DNA of 64,000 bases from Bugula neritina. Its lineage: Eukaryota > Bryozoa > Gymnolaemata > Cheilostomatida > Bugulidae. Of this stretch, positions 1-11,551 are shown piece by piece. The notes below the pieces were generated by a model that saw nothing but the letters and a program-made list of their open reading frames with translations, made no database searches and was not told the DNA's origin. Each line of letters opens with the position of its first letter. The first letter of the stretch is position 1. The position numbers and the translations under genes were made by a program. The stretch covers positions 14,948,633-15,012,632 of the forward strand of contig OZ037771.1 of the NCBI GenBank assembly GCA_964035545.1. Direction: 5' to 3'.

Positions 1-843
1 GCCATGAGAATTTTAAGAGTACCTAGTTCAGAGGTAAAAAAAGTGTTAGTAGAAAAATTATAAATGAGCATAACAAACTATCTAATGATCGACCAACACT
101 AAGAGCCCTTGGGCACATTGAGAGGGTCAAATTACTACAGGCAGTAAAACAGATTAATGATGTGCTAAACCGTGTTGAGATTATTAATACCATTGAGCTT
201 AATAGCACCACCATGGCTTGTGCGAAAAATAGTAACAGAACAAGTGTGTAACAAAAAGGAAAAAGAAAAACTGACAATGTACAAGTATGGAAAATACGAC
301 TGCAGAAGAAATAAAAAAAATTAGATCAGACTAAGTAAAATAGCAGAGTGAAAAAGTAGAGCTTACAATGATTCATTGAGAAGAATGGTTGAAGAAAAAT
401 ATAGGATAAAAAACAAAGAGTGTGGTGTAGTGATTGAAAAACTGAAGCAAAACCTGAGAGCTGTAAGCCAGAAGATAAACAGATATACAGAATGAGTTGA
501 TCAATATAATCAGAACACAATGTTTACAATGATAAGCGCTTTTATCAAGAATTACGAGGAAATGAATGTACATCTAAAGAGGCACCTGACAAGGAAATCA
601 AAAGCATTCTGATAAAATATAATTATGGGGTCAGCCAACTAAAAATAATACCAATGCAGAATGACTAAATAAAGTTAGCAACAAATTGGAGCATATGTAA
701 AGACAAGGAAATTAGATCTTAGAAACGATGCAAACAACTGGAATAGCAATTAATGTCATAAGGTTGATAAGAAAAAGCATGAAACCTGGAAAACACAACT
801 GAAATACCTGGAAGAAAAGATAGGAGAAATAAAGATCAAACTA

Positions 844-1350
844 AGAATTTTCCAAGGAGACTCTTTATCTCTATCCCTTTTCTCCAACTACCGATTCGCA
901 TGACAGAAGCGGCTCAATGATGCAAATTTCGACGAGACAGAAAACAAACCATCTCCTATATGTGGATGACCTGAAGGTAAATAGGAAATCAAAGTCAGAA
1001 CTGGAAGCTTTGGTAAACACTGCCGGGATCTTCACAAGGAATATAGAAATGAAATTTGGATTAAAAAATGTGCCACACTGGTTATGAGAAAGGGAAAGAA
1101 AATCAAGGACACAGGAATCAGTTTGCCTGAGGAACAGGTAATTAAAGATCTGGGTGAGAAGCCGTATAAATATCTAGGAGTTCTTGAGATTGATAGAATA
1201 CAAATATATGAAATGAAAAATAAGATCAAGGAGTACTACAAACAAATAAGAAAAGTTCTGGATTCAAAACTGAATGGTGAGAACACAATCAAAGCAATAA
1301 ACACATGGGCAGTAACAGCAGTGCATTACACAGCTAGAATACTTGACTGA
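844..1350 (+). pseudogene. Reverse transcriptase domain remnant of the LINE
   Basis: Three frames cover this domain. QGDSLSLSLF at about 853-882 corresponds to the QGDxLSPLLF motif of the RT palm, with P changed to S. LLYVDDLK at 953-976 is the catalytic YxDD motif. From 1084 an open frame of 88 codons carries YKYLGVLEID and KAINTWAV, which fit the thumb region of R2-type and related elements. It ends at a stop at 1348-1350. The shifts between these frames show that no functional protein can be made. Confidence 0.75.
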
Positions 1351-1556
1351 ACTGTTTCATGAGCTAAAAAATATGGACTGAAAGACAAGGAAGCTAATGA
1401 CAACAAACCGTGCACCCTATCCGAGAGCAGATGTAGGCAGGCTGTATTTTAGCAGAAGGGAAGGCGGTAGAAGAATGTTGTCAACTGAAAAATGCATAAA
1501 GATTGAAAACTGCAGCATGTCAGACTACATAAATACAACATAGACTGATAGAAACA

Positions 1557-2215
1557 CCACACTGAATACCTTTCTAAAAGACAAAACAGCGGTAGAACTA
1601 AATAATGATAAAGTGATAGAAAGAATTGATGAGTGTAAAGAAAAAGCTTCACGTGGTCAATACATCAAAATGGTGGAAGACATGAAAGCATTTTCCTGGA
1701 ACTGGTTGAAGTATGGTTGGCTGAAAAAGGAAACAGAAGGACTGCTGACAGCTGCGCAAGATCAACTATTCACTACTAGAAATTATAAAGTGGCTATGAT
1801 GAGAGAACAGGGTAGCAAGAAGTGTGGAATGTGTAACGCAAGAGACAAAACTTCGATGCACGTATTGAGTGAGTTTGAGAAGGTAGCAGAAGGAGAATAT
1901 AAGAAAAAACACAACCTTTTGGCATTGATAATTTCAATAGTAGTTGTGTGAACTTCGTGGGTTTCAGAAAAGTAAGAATTGGTACGGCCATCAAGCAGAA
2001 TCCGTACTGGAAAATGATAATGTAAAAACCTTGTAAGATTTTAACATACACACTGACGTAGTCATCAAAGTTAGGAGACCCGATATATTAGTAGTTGACA
2101 AGCATAATGCTGAAACAACGATAATTTATATCACAGTCCCTGTTAACTACAGAGTGAAAGAAAAAAAATTCGAAAAGTTAAGAAAATATCAGAATTTAGC
2201 ACTAGAATAAACCCG
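1557..2215 (+). pseudogene. C-terminal zinc knuckle and restriction-like endonuclease remnant of the LINE
   Basis: An open frame from 1613 contains SWNWLKYGWLKKETEGLL and then CGMC...MH, a CCHC knuckle whose last cysteine is replaced (SEFE where the family has S-G-C). Further on, in another frame, RRPDILVVDK (PD codons at 2079-2084) is followed by TTIIYITVP and VKEKKFEKLRKYQNL. This order matches the PD-(D/E)xK endonuclease at the C-terminus of R2-group elements. The second acidic residue, normally in an IIDI-like strand, is tyrosine here, which would abolish cutting. The last part is broken by stops after 2205. Confidence 0.65.
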
Positions 2216-2460
2216 CCTTTGGAAAACATCAAAAAAGTCATCCCGTTGTAACTGGAGCCTTTGGAGCTTTATACAAGATTGTAGACTGGCTGACACTACT
2301 TGGAGTAGCTGAAAACAAATGCTCATTAATTCAGCAGACATCCTTACTAGGATCAGGATAAGCTCACATCCTGAGGAAAGTTCTATCCATTTCAGCCTAG
2401 TATAACTAGGCCAATGGTAAAAGGTTACACCAGCTAAAAAACTACGGTCAATCAACAATA

Positions 2461-3530
2461 ATAATAATATACAACTATATTAGTGCAGTTGGTTTTATTA
2501 TTAGATTAGCATATCGATTATGACTTTTCGATTGCCACCCTGATACTATGAGTAAAATGTACAAGCATACGTGAAAGTTTAGATATGATCATAAGTATAA
2601 AAATAGGTATAAGTATAAATATAAATATAGGTACAAGTATAAAACGAATGATTATATTATTAATAATATTAGTCAGTGATACCTATAACCGTAATGGTTT
2701 TTAGACTTACAGTTATCATTAACATTAGCTGAGTAATATGATTAGTTAAAATAATGGTATTCATTATTATATCATAGTTATAAGTTATAACTCTAGTCTC
2801 TAAAGAGCAACAGCAAGTGTAATTGGGATATTCATATTAAACTTCATATTCACATAGTGCAATGTTTATGTTATGAACTAATTTATTCCTTCAACATTTA
2901 ACTATAAATATGATTAACACTAACTTTGACCAGCAGTATTACTAAAAGAAGCGTATTACACATATAAGATAATAAAATTCTAGTAGTAGGACTAATAGTA
3001 TTACTAGGTCCAGTATTATTCTTGTTATCTTATTCATCATTCATGAGTTATCAAATTTAAAATTACTACTTATTAGCATCAGCATATAAAAATTAAGATC
3101 ATTAGGAATAATTATCATGAGGTATGATCTATGATTTGCATTATCCATATATAGTTTAATATCAATATGATATATTATTATTGCTGATAGTCTATGTTAT
3201 AGTTAAATTTATACTTATCTTTACAGTTACCTATAGTAGCACTTATTAGTTATTTGTGGTAGCCAAACTAATGTTTAATATTAATAAATTAAACTGAGTA
3301 GGCCTATCATAAAAGTGTTACTAAGAATTTTAATTATAATCGTAATGGTGATCATATTACTTTATTATAATTATTATATTTAATCATTAATGCTCAACTG
3401 AGTTAATGTATACACTTTGAGTTTTACTATTACTCATTATATTTACACTTATAGTAAAACTAAATATGTAAAAGTTATACTTATACTATTATTATTCGTA
3501 TTTCATTAGACTTACATCTAAGATCGCAGT
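2461..3530. other. AT-rich, cryptically simple intergenic DNA, no gene seen
   Basis: No open frame with coding character and no RNA gene was seen. The stretch is dense in ATT, ATA, AGT and ACT words, for example a degenerate (ATAAGT)-like run near 2585-2645. It continues beyond the BEL element inserted downstream. Confidence 0.6.
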
Positions 3531-3680
3531 CCTATTACTACTACCACTGATACTAGTACTACAACTAGTACTAGTACTGCTACTAGTACTAGTACTACTA
3601 CTACTACTACTACTAATAGTACTGTTACTACTACTACTACTAGTACTACTACTAGGTCTACTAGTGTACTAGTACAACTA
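3531..3680. repeat. Degenerate (ACT/AGT)n trinucleotide microsatellite
   Basis: About 150 bases are made almost only of ACT, AGT and CTA steps, with a purer (CTA)n core near 3594-3620. Because ACT and AGT are reverse complements, many short self-complementary ACTAGT sites occur. Confidence 0.85.
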
Positions 3681-3861
3681 CAAACTTTGAAAATAACTGC
3701 AAGAAAGGTATGACTTACTCTTTTTCTTAGTCTTACTGTGACTCTCAGTCGTAAAGTAAAATAAAATTGTGAACTGTAAAGTTAAACCCAAGGCTGAAAT
3801 TTATTTAATTAAATTTAGACAATCTGAATCATTGGCTCAATCGTCGAGTTTGACTATTACT

Positions 3862-3866
3862 ATTAT
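3862..3866. repeat. 5-bp target site duplication, left copy (ATTAT)
   Basis: ATTAT immediately precedes the left LTR and the same five bases follow the right LTR at 12654-12658. Four- to six-base duplications are usual for BEL/Pao integrases. The host site is an ATT-rich repeat, so part of the match could be chance. Confidence 0.8.
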
Positions 3867-4952
3867 TGTAAAGTTAGCACTGAACATAATTAATTCAAGC
3901 AGTAAAAGTAATGTAGTGTAATGAATACATAATAGTTAATCTAGCATTCAGCGTTGCGTTTAGCACAACGTTCCACTCAAATAGGTTATCGCATCACGTG
4001 ATTCTCGCCTACGCAACGACTGCTAGTTGTAAATTCATTAATTAGATAACAGCACGCTCTTGCTCATTGGCTGTGGCGTTACGCTTAGGCAGCCCGGATG
4101 TTTGAGTGCAGACGTTGACCCTACAGTTAGTGGAATAGTAGCGCGCTAGCGATGCAAGCTTATTACATCAATAACATCAGTTTTAAATGATATAATTAAT
4201 GAAATACAAGTGAATTTAAATTGGAATTAACTTAAAGAGACACAGGTTAGTTTTGTTCTTCAGTATTTGTAATAACTTGAAGCTTTCCTTAAGTATTTTT
4301 ATCTATTTCAACTATAAGAATAACTATTTGGTTTATTTAACATGTTTATAAGTTTGACAATTTTTAGAATGCCAGTGTGGTCAGTGCATGATAGAATTTA
4401 TGGCTATGTGTTTACTTCATAATAGATTTCTCACAAAATTACAAATTCTTAAGGCAAGCTCTCCAGTGATTGATTAGTTTGTCACTGGATAATATTCTAA
4501 TTGGCAGTTAAAACCTTATTTTACACTTACAGTAGTTTAATGCAGCTACTAATTTAAGTGAACATTGAATATAAGTTTTAATCCCTATCTATGGGCTATA
4601 CATTCATTCTTACTAATTGTCTTAACATTTGTCTAATTGCAGTTATCACTTAATGTCATTTTTATTATAGTTTGATATTTTTTAGTAGACCTGTAATACC
4701 GTTTCATAGAAACAAACTTAACCTAGCTAGCCACTAAAAGAAGGCAAGAGGTGATTAATTCAAGATATATATATGTTTGAATATTTTACAATTTCATAAA
4801 TAATTTCTGTTTGTTTTATTTTAAAAACCTGTTATAGTTGCATATATCAATAACCTACTTTTACAGTTTCACCAGGCAGTTGGAATACGTAAAAATAAAG
4901 TTACGAAAACCAACACCAGTACAACTCATCTATAGTTAGTGGCGACGCTACA
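3867..4952 (+). repeat. Left LTR of the BEL/Pao element
   Basis: The LTR starts TGTAAAGTTAGC and ends GACGCTACA, so it has the usual TGT...ACA inverted ends. Its first 300 bases are richer in GC than the surroundings and include a CACGTG-containing stretch near 3994. A primer-binding site was not identified with confidence: no TGG-initiated tRNA complement follows directly, and the nearest TGG (TGGCGACGCTACA) lies inside the LTR end. Confidence 0.95.
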
Positions 4953-5642
4953 GTAAGAAACTCAACCATCTGCGAGACAAAAGCTAAGAATTCAATAGAG
5001 GCCTGTCCTGAGAAATCTTAGTAAACCACCCGGAAGTTTCAGCAATCAACTCCTTAGAGAGGCAGCTGAGTACCCCTGCTCCATATATCATACAGTATTA
5101 AGCTGATAAGGCTAGTTTACTGTAAAGCCCAAGTGACAGTTTTTAAATAAGGAATCTAGTTAAAAGGTCATTTCAATTGTTTTGCCCGAACTCTTACAAA
5201 AAAGCAATTTACTATCCTAAGTTATTATTAAAATATTTGATGAGCTGATTTAAAATATTTGAGTAGAGTCACTCTGAATATTGTTTGTTTTGATAAAATA
5301 GTGTGCTACTTTTCATACCTATTGTAAGTGGGAAACTGATCAATTAACAGGGAGCTTGCAAGTTACCATAACTAAACAAACTCATAAGTAAACAGTACTT
5401 GCAGTGCATTGTAGCTCTGCGATTCACATAGCCTCGAATTTGCCTTGTGCATCGATCATACTGTGCGCCTGCGCTATTTCCTTTTATGTTTTGGTCACCT
5501 TTCTGTTGCTGCCTCACTAGGTACTTATTCAGTGTTTTCTTTTTTTTACTGTTTCCAGTACGTTTGTATCTCTGTCACACTGAATAAACTATCATATACA
5601 CTTATTTGCTGTAATATAAATTAAACTGATAAACTAACAACC
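4953..5642 (+). other. 5' untranslated leader of the BEL/Pao element
   Basis: This stretch lies between the left LTR and the gag-pol start codon and has no long open frame. It should hold the primer-binding and packaging signals. The start codon context AACAACCATGT is favourable for initiation. Confidence 0.7.
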
Positions 5643-8600
5643 ATGTCAACGCACTCAGAAAATGGCACTGGAGCAACCAGAAAGAGTATTAGGCATAAAG
5701 CGCTGACACAAAAGGCCCAGGAAACTCTAGTGCAGGAACATGTGGAAATTTTAGGCCAGGTTATTAAAAAACAGGTATCTAAAAATAAAAATATTGAAAC
5801 CAGAATAGCTGACCAGCCTAGTTGTATTGATAACGATTTATTACAGGACGTGAAAAACAGTTTAGCACTCATTGATGCTATGTACAACGAACTTACTACT
5901 AACAAATATTATAGGGCTGATACTTATACTGAATTGAGAAAAACTATGGATAGATTGCATGCCGATCAAGATTATCTCATCCAAAAGATGGAAAGACAGC
6001 TTTATTTTAAAACACATGATGATGTTCATTCTAAATCAAGTAAATCTAGTTTCATACACAAAAGTTTAAGTGATGTCTCTTCTACCAAAACAACTACATC
6101 CTCTAGGCGGTTACGAGAAGCTGCGGCCAATGCTGATGCTAGGAGAATCGAACTACAAGCGAAACTTGAAGCCGAAAAGATAAATGAAGAGTTAGAGATT
6201 CAAGAACAAGAACTTGCCTCCAAGAAGCGACAAGCCAGCCAAAAAAAGATAATGCTGGAGCTAGAAGCTGAGAGGCAGAAATCTCAACTTCTCAACAATG
6301 CAGCAGAGGAGAACGAAAGTGAGAGCAGTCTCTTTCTGACACCCTCAAAACAACAACCACCACTTCAACAACATCTCATCTTCAATGAAACACCTCTTTA
6401 CCACAATACAAATCTCAAATCCCATCAAGCTGAAGTACCCCTGGCAGTAAGTAGACCAACTGAACAACCATCCGAAGCTTCTTCATCATTACGAAAGACA
6501 TCAACAACTCATCTCAACACGTCTGCAGAGACAATAACCTCTGATACAGCAACTCTAATCGATGCAATTACTAAATCCATGAACACCACTAGAATGCCCA
6601 TAGCAGAACCCATAGTCTTTGATGGTGACCCCCTGAAGTACAACAAGTGGAAGCGGAGTTTCAATGCTCTGGTATCTCGCAAGGCCTTGTCAGATGAAGA
6701 GAGACTGAGTTATCTGATTAAGTACATCTCACCAATAGTTGAAGAGACCATATCTGGCTTTCTTGAGTATGATGGAGAAGACAACTACCAAGAGGCCATG
6801 GAAGTTCTAGATGAAAGATTTGGCAACAAATACACACTGATGAAAGCTTTCAGAAGCAGACTGACTAACTGGCCAAAAATTCAACCAAAGGACGCCGTCC
6901 AAACCAGAAAGTTGGCAGATGCCTTAAAACAATGCCTTGGAGCTATGAAGAGTATTCCCGAGCTACAAAGAATGAATGATTACACTGAAATAGAGCACAT
7001 TGTAGAAAAGCTACCAGAAAAGATGATAGATAAATGGACTGCTAAAGTGGTGATGTTGGAAGAAAAAGAAGATCGATACCCATCCTTTGAAGAGTTGGCT
7101 GCATTTGTTAAGTCTCAAGCTAAGTTTCTTTACGCTTCTCCTAGTTCGAATGTTAACTCTAACAAACCAAATGAGGCTAGCAAAAGTGCTCCTACCTACA
7201 AGACAGTTCGTCAAACTAGCAGCAATTCCAGTAGTAACTCTGATACAATTGGGCCAACATACTCATACAAACCCAAGTGTCTATACTGTCATATGAGCAA
7301 CCACAAAACAGCTGACTGTATAAGCCTTGCCAGAAAGGCACAATCAGAGATAGAGTCCTTTGTTAAGGTTAATAAACTTTGCTTTGCTTGTATAAAGCCT
7401 AGTCACACTAGTGCTCAGTGTCAATTCAGGGCTAACTGCAAAGATTGCCAACGTCAACATCCCACCATAATGCACAATAAATATGTACATCAAACACCTA
7501 ATGGTAATCACCAAAATAGGGAAAGCCAGTCAGAATCAGATGACTCTTGTAGTGAAAAAAAGAAAGAAACAACCACATGTAGAAGTGCTCAGTCTACCAA
7601 TTCAGGTTTGACCTCGATGGTGGTGCCTGTGTGGCTTTCTAGTGCGACCTATCCAGAACACGAAATTTTAGTATATGCCCTACTCGACACAATGTCGGAT
7701 GCCACATTCGTAGCTGAACCTGCAGTTAATCAGTTAGAAACACATGGTGAGCCCACCACACTAAGCATCACAACAATAGCTACAGAAGATGAAGAAATTG
7801 ATTGTGTGCAATACTCAAACCTGTGTGTGAGAGGCTACAATTCAAATGAAAAGATAAAAATTAAACGGGCTTACTCTAAAAAAGAAATTCCACTTGACAA
7901 GTCTCAAATACCCACACAGGGTATGACTGAAGGATGGTCTCACCTCAGGTCAATTGTAGCAGAAATACCACCTGTCCAGGATTGTATCGTAGGGTTGCTG
8001 CTGGGTTTTGACACAGCTAGAGCATTACTGCCACTGCGGTCAATAGCCGGCAAATGTCCAGATGATCCTTTTGCTGTCCAGACACCACTTGGTTGGAGCA
8101 TTGTAGGTCAAGTAAATAAGAAAAAACAAAAACAGAACACCCTGCAAACTAACTCTAAATTTAAAAATGAGTCTCCACCGTGTGCCATCATACGTGCTCT
8201 TGAACAAGACTTTAAAGGTACTGAAGACGCCACATACAATGCTCTTTCCCAGGACGACAACCAATTTCTGGATATTATTCAGAAAGGCATCAAGCAACAA
8301 GAAAATGGGTTCTACACAATGCCTTTACCCTTCAAACAAAAACCAAACATGCCTAACACTAGAAAGATGGCAGAAAAAAGGCTCCACTTGTTACAACAAA
8401 AACTTTCCAAAAACCCAGAATTTAAACAGGAGTATAAAGTCTTCATGAATGACATCATACGTAAAGGACACGCTGAGCCAGTCCCAAATGAAGAGCTTAA
8501 CATTCTGCCACGGGACACGAGCTACATACCCCACTTTGGTGTACGGCATCCAAAGAAACAGAAATTGCGCGTCGTTTTTGACTGCAGTGCTAAAAGTAAT

Positions 8601-11528
8601 GGTATTAGCCTAAATGACCACCTACTTCAAGGACCAGATCAAATGAACCAACTAACCGGAGTACTACTTCGCCTTAGACAAGAAAAGATCGCACTAATGT
8701 GTGACATAGAACAGATGTTTCATAGTTTTAAAGTGAATCAAGCAGATAGAAACTACCTCCGTTTTTTGTGGTATGAAGATGAGGCTCTGACCACAGTGAG
8801 AGAATACCGGATGACAGTGCATCTTTTTGGTGCAACAAGCAGCCCAGGGTGTGCAGCTTTCGGTCTACGCCAGGCGGCAAAGGATCATGTAGAACCGAAT
8901 TGTCGAATCAGTCTCAGAGCTGCAAATTTTATAAGAGAGAACTTTTACGTCGACGATGGCATCCTGAGTGTTCCCACATCAGAAGAGGCCATTGCCGTTA
9001 TTAAAGAAGCACAGCGAATCTGTTCTAAAGCGAATATTCGACTACACAAGGTTGTCAGCAATGACAAGGAAGTGATGAGACACATCCCACAATCAGAACT
9101 ATCAAAGGCTGCTCAAGAGCTAGATTTTACAAAAGAAGCCTTACCAGTAGAACGGGCGCTAGGAGTAGAATGGTGCCTAGAAAGTGATTGCTTTCAGTTT
9201 CAGGTAACCCTGCCCGTTAAGCCAGTAACCAGAAGAGGAATTCTGTCAACTATCGCCTCTGTATTTGACCCCTTTGGTTTTCTGGCTCCTTTTGTACTGA
9301 TTGGAAAAAACATACTGCAAGAAATGTGTCGTGATGGAGCTGGGTGGGATGATGAACTTAAAGAAGAACTGCATGGACAGTGGTCGAAATGGATTGCAGA
9401 TCTCCAAGGCCTTGCCAAAGTAAAGGTTCAACGCTGTGTACTGCCCGAGGATTTTGAAGAGGTACAAGAACAATCGGTTCACCATTTTTCTGACGCAAGT
9501 ACTACTGGATACGGACAATGCTCATACATCAGACTAAAAGACAGCAAGGGAAGAGTACACTGCAGCCTCCTACTTGGCAAAGCACGTGTAGCTCCTCTCA
9601 AAACCACCACTATCCCTAGGATGGAGCTACAAGCTGCCGTGACCTCAGTGAGTGTTGCACAGTACTTGACAAAAGAACTCAGATTAGAAACTGTGGAACA
9701 ACATTATTGGACAGATTCGAAAATTGTTCTAGGCTATGTCAACAACGAAACAAAACGATTCCACGTATATGTTGCCAACAGAGTACAGAAGATTAGAGAG
9801 ACTACAAATCCTAAACAATGGCACTACATCAATACTATGGAAAATCCAGCAGACTTGGCATCAAGGGGCACCTCAGCCTCTAAGTTATCAGATTCTAAAT
9901 GGCTAAAAGGACCAGACTTCCTTTGGAGTGAAAACCTGCCTGATTTTTCAGCGTGTCAAGAGAGTTTTCTTACAAGAGACAGTGATCCAGAAATAAAAAC
10001 CTGTCATCGAATGCAAACTTCTAACTCCACCAGTAGCTGGGTTGACAGGCTATCGAAGTTCTCAGATCTGAATACAGCTGTACGAGCAGTAACAACACTC
10101 CGCAAAGCCTGCCAAAACAAAAGTTTCATAAAAGCCCCCCAAGCAACCGTACAAGATAACGAAGAGACAAAGTTTTTATTTTTCAAATGGGCCCAACAAG
10201 AAGGTTTACCTGACTACAACAAAGTCAAAAACGGCACACTAGACAAAAAGAGTTCATTAAGGAAACTGGATCCGATTATGGATAAGTTTGGATTAGTGAG
10301 AGTTGGTGGACAACTGCAATCTACTGAGCTTCCATATAAAGAGACGAATCCAATAATTCTGCCTCGCCAATCACACATCACTCAATTACTAGTAAGACAC
10401 TGTCATGAAAGAACAGCCCATCAGGGCAAAAATGCTACAATAGCAGAAATTAGGGCATCGGGCTATTGGATAATAGGCTGCACTCATTTGGTAAACACAT
10501 GCATTCACCACTGTGTAAAATGTAGACGACAGAGACGACCTACAGAGACGCAAAAGATGGCTAGCCTTCCTGTAGAACGAACAACACCTGGTCCACCATT
10601 TACGTATGTTGGCTGTGACTGCTTTGGCCCTTTCTATGTGAAAGAAGGCCGAAAAGAGCAAAAACGATATGGCCTTATATTTACGTGTATGGCATCAAGA
10701 GCCGTGCACCTCGAACTATTAGATGATATGAGTACTGACGCATTTATAAACTCATTAAGATGCTTCATAGCTATGCGAGGACCAATAAGGCAGCTAAGAT
10801 CAGACAGAGGAACAAACTTTATAGGGGCAGCAAACGAATTTCACAAAGCCTTGACAGAAAGCGCTAGAAAGCTGGACAACTTTGCACTGCAGAACAACTT
10901 TGATTTTGTGTTTAATCCACCTAACTCAAGCCACATGGGTGGCGTCTGGGAGCGCCAGATCCGTTCAGTACGCAACATCTTGAATTCTATGCTTGCACAG
11001 CACAAGATGAGATTTAACACTAGCACTCTTCGGACCCTCCTGTTTGAGGTTATGGCAATAGTAAATTCCAGGCCTCTAGCTGTAAATGATGACTGCACAC
11101 CATTGACACCAAACCAGTTGCTGACAATGAAAACAAAGGTTGTGCAACCTCCACCAGGAGAATTTGATGACCACGATGTTTATTCCAGAAAACGATGGCG
11201 CCAGGTACAAGGTCTGGCCAACACATTTTGGTCACGATGGCGATTTGAATACCTGCAATCTCTACAGGTTAGACAGAAATGGGAAGGCTCACAGCCTAAT
11301 GTAAAAAAAGACGATATAGTTGTGGTGAAAGATGACCAGTCGGTACGCAACAGTTGGCCGCTGGCTCGGGTAGTGGAAGCTATACCAAGCAGCGATGGCA
11401 AGGTCCGCAAGGTAAAACTACTCTTAGCTGATAGCAGTCTTGATAGAAATGGGAAACGGAGATCTGACTTTAGCTACCTAGAGAGGCCGATTCACTCCAT
11501 AGTAGTAATTCAGAGAGCGCAGTATTAA
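5643..11528 (+). CDS. BEL/Pao gag-pol polyprotein, intact
   Basis: One frame of 1961 codons encodes the whole replication machinery of the element. A coiled-coil-rich, charged N-terminus (to about residue 230) is followed by a DUF1759-like gag segment (about 322-475, FDGDPLKYNKWKRSF). Two CX2CX4HX4C zinc knuckles lie at about 546-559 and 580-593. The aspartic protease active site is LLDTMSDATFV (Asp 682), with DTMS where DTGS or DSGS is more common. The reverse transcriptase carries YVDD at 1102-1105. RNase H acidic residues are about Asp 1284, Glu 1328 and Asp 1358. The integrase has a His/Cys zinc site (about 1586-1627) and the catalytic triad Asp 1659, Asp 1721, Glu 1770. The C-terminal 100 residues are DUF5641-like. 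No stop or frameshift separates gag from pol, which is common in this superfamily. Confidence 0.96.
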   Translation: MSTHSENGTGATRKSIRHKALTQKAQETLVQEHVEILGQVIKKQVSKNKNIETRIADQPSCIDNDLLQDVKNSLALIDAMYNELTTNKYYRADTYTELRKTMDRLHADQDYLIQKMERQLYFKTHDDVHSKSSKSSFIHKSLSDVSSTKTTTSSRRLREAAANADARRIELQAKLEAEKINEELEIQEQELASKKRQASQKKIMLELEAERQKSQLLNNAAEENESESSLFLTPSKQQPPLQQHLIFNETPLYHNTNLKSHQAEVPLAVSRPTEQPSEASSSLRKTSTTHLNTSAETITSDTATLIDAITKSMNTTRMPIAEPIVFDGDPLKYNKWKRSFNALVSRKALSDEERLSYLIKYISPIVEETISGFLEYDGEDNYQEAMEVLDERFGNKYTLMKAFRSRLTNWPKIQPKDAVQTRKLADALKQCLGAMKSIPELQRMNDYTEIEHIVEKLPEKMIDKWTAKVVMLEEKEDRYPSFEELAAFVKSQAKFLYASPSSNVNSNKPNEASKSAPTYKTVRQTSSNSSSNSDTIGPTYSYKPKCLYCHMSNHKTADCISLARKAQSEIESFVKVNKLCFACIKPSHTSAQCQFRANCKDCQRQHPTIMHNKYVHQTPNGNHQNRESQSESDDSCSEKKKETTTCRSAQSTNSGLTSMVVPVWLSSATYPEHEILVYALLDTMSDATFVAEPAVNQLETHGEPTTLSITTIATEDEEIDCVQYSNLCVRGYNSNEKIKIKRAYSKKEIPLDKSQIPTQGMTEGWSHLRSIVAEIPPVQDCIVGLLLGFDTARALLPLRSIAGKCPDDPFAVQTPLGWSIVGQVNKKKQKQNTLQTNSKFKNESPPCAIIRALEQDFKGTEDATYNALSQDDNQFLDIIQKGIKQQENGFYTMPLPFKQKPNMPNTRKMAEKRLHLLQQKLSKNPEFKQEYKVFMNDIIRKGHAEPVPNEELNILPRDTSYIPHFGVRHPKKQKLRVVFDCSAKSNGISLNDHLLQGPDQMNQLTGVLLRLRQEKIALMCDIEQMFHSFKVNQADRNYLRFLWYEDEALTTVREYRMTVHLFGATSSPGCAAFGLRQAAKDHVEPNCRISLRAANFIRENFYVDDGILSVPTSEEAIAVIKEAQRICSKANIRLHKVVSNDKEVMRHIPQSELSKAAQELDFTKEALPVERALGVEWCLESDCFQFQVTLPVKPVTRRGILSTIASVFDPFGFLAPFVLIGKNILQEMCRDGAGWDDELKEELHGQWSKWIADLQGLAKVKVQRCVLPEDFEEVQEQSVHHFSDASTTGYGQCSYIRLKDSKGRVHCSLLLGKARVAPLKTTTIPRMELQAAVTSVSVAQYLTKELRLETVEQHYWTDSKIVLGYVNNETKRFHVYVANRVQKIRETTNPKQWHYINTMENPADLASRGTSASKLSDSKWLKGPDFLWSENLPDFSACQESFLTRDSDPEIKTCHRMQTSNSTSSWVDRLSKFSDLNTAVRAVTTLRKACQNKSFIKAPQATVQDNEETKFLFFKWAQQEGLPDYNKVKNGTLDKKSSLRKLDPIMDKFGLVRVGGQLQSTELPYKETNPIILPRQSHITQLLVRHCHERTAHQGKNATIAEIRASGYWIIGCTHLVNTCIHHCVKCRRQRRPTETQKMASLPVERTTPGPPFTYVGCDCFGPFYVKEGRKEQKRYGLIFTCMASRAVHLELLDDMSTDAFINSLRCFIAMRGPIRQLRSDRGTNFIGAANEFHKALTESARKLDNFALQNNFDFVFNPPNSSHMGGVWERQIRSVRNILNSMLAQHKMRFNTSTLRTLLFEVMAIVNSRPLAVNDDCTPLTPNQLLTMKTKVVQPPPGEFDDHDVYSRKRWRQVQGLANTFWSRWRFEYLQSLQVRQKWEGSQPNVKKDDIVVVKDDQSVRNSWPLARVVEAIPSSDGKVRKVKLLLADSSLDRNGKRRSDFSYLERPIHSIVVIQRAQY

Positions 11529-11551
11529 GTTTTGATTCGGCAATCTAAAGC

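Larger units (their letters stand above)
1..2460 (+). mobile_element. Degenerate non-LTR retrotransposon (LINE) with R2-type endonuclease, decayed
   Basis: A reverse-transcriptase polyprotein can be followed on the + strand through many frameshifts and stops. Near 100-160 a frame reads ERVKLLQAVKQINDVLNRVE, and near 385-480 a basic stretch reads VEEKYRIKNKECGVV; both resemble the N-terminal part of a family common in coral and other marine invertebrate genomes. The RT motifs QGDS (853-864) and YVDD (959-970) follow, then the thumb region, a CCHC-like knuckle and a PD...D endonuclease-like end. The frame changes at least twice between 853 and 1090, once beside an A run near 1064. The 5' end lies outside the window or is lost. 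No poly-A tail or target duplication was found. The family assignment comes from recognition of the motif order; no search was run. Confidence 0.75.

Noticed and set aside
1084-1951. Host genes at the left edge
   Set aside because: The frames are fragments of one reverse-transcriptase polyprotein broken by frameshifts.
7011-11410. Many short frames inside the BEL gag-pol region
   Set aside because: They are shadows of the 1961-codon frame.
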